A DNA stretch of 64,000 bases. It comes from Lotus japonicus (taxonomy: Eukaryota; Streptophyta; Magnoliopsida; Fabales; Fabaceae). Location of the stretch: positions 96,843,090-96,907,089 of the forward strand of contig NC_080041.1 of the NCBI RefSeq assembly GCF_012489685.1, written 5' to 3'. The translations under genes and the position numbers were made by a program. The notes beneath the pieces are model-generated. The model made no database searches. It was not told the origin of the DNA and worked only from the letters and a program-made list of their open reading frames with translations. The number at the start of each line of letters is the position of its first letter. The stretch's first letter is position 1. Of the stretch, positions 60,650-64,000 are shown piece by piece.

Positions 60650-61490
60650 TTGCAAAACAACCTCCTAGCCTTGAAGAGCACAATCTTCCAAATCACGTTT
60701 TAAAATTAAGAAAATCATTATATACTCAAATTTTTTTATGATAGATTAAGTTCTTTTCTTATGGAAAATGAGTTTCCACCACACAAGGATTTATACTTGG
60801 TCGTTGTTATCTCGAGCTACCACCAGTTCTTGACCACCAGCCAAAATTTTCCACTAAAGTATTCCTTTCCTTAAAGTCTCTCCAAGAGTCACGACAAGTA
60901 TTCTATTTAGTTTTGCCTCTTCAGGCATATACATGCATCTTCAGTACTTATTTTACACCATATATATATTCTCAATTTTTTTGACAATAAATAATTTTAA
61001 TTTTTGAGGATGTATTATATGAGAATGACCCCTTATCTGAAAATGGTAGAATAAATCGTGAGTATTTGATCTGATCACAAATGATTAAGATGAAAACATT
61101 TTTGGCACATTATCTTTTTTTAAGAACATAAATGAAACTATTTAGTCATGTGACATTTTAAAAAGTCAGATGACATTTTTAAATGGATATGTTTATGTAA
61201 TTATATATATATATATTTTTTTTCTTAATCGTTCATAATTATATTTAACGGTCAAAAGTTAATTGTTACCATTGTCACATATATAAGAGGGTTAATTCTC
61301 ATGATACTTCCCTTCAACTCTATACTCAGACTTCATCGAAAAACTAACTATAATAGCTTTTCTATTTTTTCAATTTTTTTCATAACAAATTAAAGATGGC
61401 ATTACTCCCAAAGAAAAAACTATATATATAGTTTTCCGAAGAAAAAAAAAAACTATATCATACTGTTCCATCTTATTTCTTTTCTTTTAG
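60650..61490. other. AT-rich intergenic, no gene seen
   Basis: No coding or clear repeat signature. Short TA runs occur near 61,200. Confidence 0.5.
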
Positions 61491-61510
61491 TTAACATATA
61501 GGCAAACATG

Positions 61511-61740
61511 GGTTGACACAACTGGTTTTAGGTTCCAGATTTAGCTCTCACCTTTAAAGGTTAATGGTTCGAATCCCCCTAGGGTCAGTCAAATCCCAGT
61601 TGGTGGGCATCCCTCATCGGGGAGATCCTCCGACACTCCTTCTAGAAGTGGACCTCTGCTGGCCTCCCCAACATGTCATTGGCACCCTGCCCGGTAGTCT
61701 GGAAGTGTTTTCTCTCCGTTCTACCATTTTTTGTAAAAAA
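61511..61740 (+). mobile_element. tRNA-derived SINE-like element
   Basis: GGTTGACACAACTGGTT (A-box like) and GGTTCGAATCC (B box, at about 61,565) are spaced as in a tRNA-derived promoter. A GC-richer body and an A-rich tail (TTGTAAAAAAAATAAAAA) follow. A target duplication was not settled. Confidence 0.65.
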
Positions 61741-62204
61741 AATAAAAATAAACAGATGGGTCCGATAATCTGTTAAATATAAAACAGTAAGGTCAAAAAG
61801 TTATTATTTGTTTCTTTTAATCGGTAAGACTGGTCTTAAGTACGTAAGAAATTAAAGGATATGTTGAAAAGCAGGCCCAACCTTTCTAATCCTCTTTTTT
61901 TTTCTTTCACATTATGCAAATGTCTTTACGTGTTAGATTTCTATAAGATCAAGCAATTGTCATTATGCTTAAATTTTTACTCTTTATTGAAAAATATTAT
62001 TTTCTTGACGTTGAGAGAACTTTAGAGAGTTAAAAAAAAAAAAGCTTTAGAGAAACCATAACCGACATTATTTTATTTATCTAACATCATCTGGTTGGAC
62101 CTAGCTCAAATACAACAATATTGGAACATTTTTCTAAATAAAGATGCCTCTACATTTTCTTTATGCAAACATCAAAATATAGAAAAAAAGAGAAAAAATT
62201 ATAA

Positions 62205-63233
62205 GAGTAAAGTACACTCTCCCCCCTCAAGGTTTGTTAGAATTACACTCCACCCCATTCTTATCTAAAATCTACACTCCACCCCATTTTATATAGAGGC
62301 AAATTTAGTGACGAAAAATATTCTTCATTAATAATTAGTTATTATTTAATTTGTTAATCAATAATTTTAAAAAATATTTTTAATATATTCCAATAAATTT
62401 AAAATGGAAAACATCACAGTCGTCCCCATTCTCTCAATCGCGTTCTTCCTCCTTAAATTCACAATGTAAATTTTGCAATAGCACACCTGACCGGTTTACA
62501 AACCATATCTCGAACATAATGAAACATGCTTGTGTTTTCATATTTGATATTAATTCAATTTTAATCAAAATAATCTATTTATACCTCCAATTTTCAAAAT
62601 TGGATTGTAGACCCAAAAAGTAACACAAATAGGTGAAGAAAATAGGGAAACAAAATTAAGAAATATGAAGTGGATCGGAGGTTATTAGAACCCAACAATG
62701 CGGTGGAGCACCGTTTTTAACAAAATCCAACAACATCTTAAACCAACAGAGCGTTCACTCACAACTTAAAGAGGTGAAGTTCACAATAAGTAGTTGAACA
62801 AGTGGCTTTGAGGATGTGCGATTCACGTTCTGGGGTTCAAGTCGCAACAAAACTTTGAGGCATGGTGGTGCCATGGGGTTTCACATTCTGGGACGGTGGT
62901 CGCCATGTTAAAGAGAGCAAAGGCTTGGTGGTGACCGTTTGTGGTGAGAAATATGATTTGGAGATAGATGGGACGTGGACTTAACAGACAGAGTTGATAG
63001 TTTTTTTAAATTTAATTCAGTAAAATTATTTTTATAAATTAATGTATGATAGTGTATATGCATTAAATTTATTTAAATTTTCACTAATTAGTAATTATTT
63101 TTTATTAGTGACGAATTTGTTTTCGTCACTAAATTTTGCCTTTATAAAAAATGGGGTGGAGTGTAGATTTTAAAAAAAAATGGGGTGGAGTGTCATTCTT
63201 GCAAACCTTGAGAGGGGTGAGTGTATTTTACTC
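62205..63233. mobile_element. 1029-bp MULE-like element, copy 2 (inverted)
   Basis: Reverse complement of the element at 42723-43751, same length to the base. The 9-bp target duplication AAATTATAA lies at 62196-62204 and 63234-63242. Ends read GAGTAAAGTACACTCTCCCC and (reversed) GAGTAAAATACACTCACCCC. No transposase. Confidence 0.95.
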
Positions 63234-63242
63234 AAATTATAA

Positions 63243-64000
63243 ATATAATATGTGATACGAATATGACATGATATAACATGGCAGATAAATTAAAATATTA
63301 TGAGTGTTATTACTATCATGACGTACACAAATTAAAACGAATTATTTACCATCAGCAACGCAATTGCTTATTAATTAACTAATAAGATATCCTGGTCAAA
63401 AAGCCCAATTAGAGACATCTTCATTACAGGGCATCAACTATAGAATTAAAAAATTTGAGTATGTTACTTTAAAGGCACCGTTAATCTAAGCCCAACATAA
63501 AAAGAAGAGTCACATGGAGTTGCACGTGAGAGCCACATGCTCATAATAAGAAGCAAATAGAAAATGAGTGGAGTATTGGAAATGGTTATAGAGGTAATAA
63601 GGATGAAGAGGGTTTGTAGTCAATGTAGTTAGGTCCTTCTTTTGTCTCTTTTCTTTATGTAATTGAGTACCAAAGCCATGCTCATTTATTTGGAAAATGA
63701 ACCCCATTTTGGCTTCATCTTCTTCCCTATCATCATGACCACCTTACCCTCTTCTCTCACATTCATTGGATATGGTTTTTGTTCATGATGATATATAGTG
63801 GAAGCTAGTATTATTTCAGCTGAGCCATTTCACATGTCCCTTAACTTGTTGATGGCATACATAAAAATTCATAATTACCTTGGTCCTTGGCATAGCTCAC
63901 AATAAATTTGTAACATAATTGATTTTTTTTTACATTAGATTTGGTTTTCCAATAATTACCAAGATGGTAAAATGAATGAATTGATTGTTCCATTATTTAT
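63243..64000. other. window end, no gene seen
   Basis: AT-rich DNA without a recognised gene; a 65-residue minus ORF at 63,510-63,707 has no motif. CT-rich stretches near 63,720-63,760 could be promoter or leader of a gene beyond the window, but nothing shows this. Confidence 0.4.

Noticed and set aside
61511..61740. A functional tRNA gene
   Set aside because: Only A- and B-box-like promoter motifs are present; no cloverleaf with acceptor stem could be drawn.

Overview
The window is plant nuclear DNA: AT-rich, with GT-AG introns, a three-exon chloroplast-type dihydrodipicolinate synthase, a 19-exon armadillo-repeat kinesin, a LITTLE ZIPPER gene and many plant transposons. The repeat families (tRNA-iMet-primed TRIMs, CCCGTGCGATGCACGGG Helitrons, gene-carrying MULEs) suggest a papilionoid legume, possibly Lotus-like. 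That species guess is inference from family style only; no taxonomic marker was compared.

Layout. (1) 1-5.9 kb: the frameshifted end of a chorismate synthase exon, then a roughly mirror-symmetric repeat block: AT-rich arms in opposite orientation, G-rich then C-rich telomere-like shoulders, and a central 15-bp minisatellite. (2) 6.7-10.7 kb: a truncated, frameshifted direct duplicate of the middle of the kinesin gene. (3) 14.1-27.7 kb, minus strand: a complete armadillo-repeat kinesin (ARK). All 19 exons join in phase into 883 residues. Its introns carry a gypsy gag fragment and a nest of two miniature LTR retrotransposons. (4) 28-41 kb: transposon territory with a Tourist MITE, a Pack-MULE holding an F-box fragment, two short Helitrons, a MuDR transposase fossil, a SINE and a 2.8-kb solo LTR. 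(5) 41.5-48.6 kb: a probable 7.1-kb Helitron carrying an NDUFAF7-like exon and other exon-like pieces, itself hit by a MULE, a TRIM and LINE debris. (6) 48.9-50.6 kb, minus strand: unidentified exon-like segments, one with an HD2-like acidic linker. (7) 51.7-54.1 kb, plus strand: DHDPS. (8) 55.7-56.7 kb: LINE RNase H debris. (9) 57.4-57.8 kb, minus strand: a two-exon LITTLE ZIPPER gene. (10) 58-64 kb: a CACTA end, a SINE, retroelement debris and a second copy of the 1,029-bp MULE in opposite orientation.

Only three genes look intact: ARK (microtubule motor), DHDPS (first committed step of lysine synthesis in plastids) and ZPR (microprotein inhibitor of HD-ZIP III factors). They are functionally unrelated neighbours. 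The richest content is the well-preserved transposon record: at least ten elements have ends and target-site duplications that can be read to the base.
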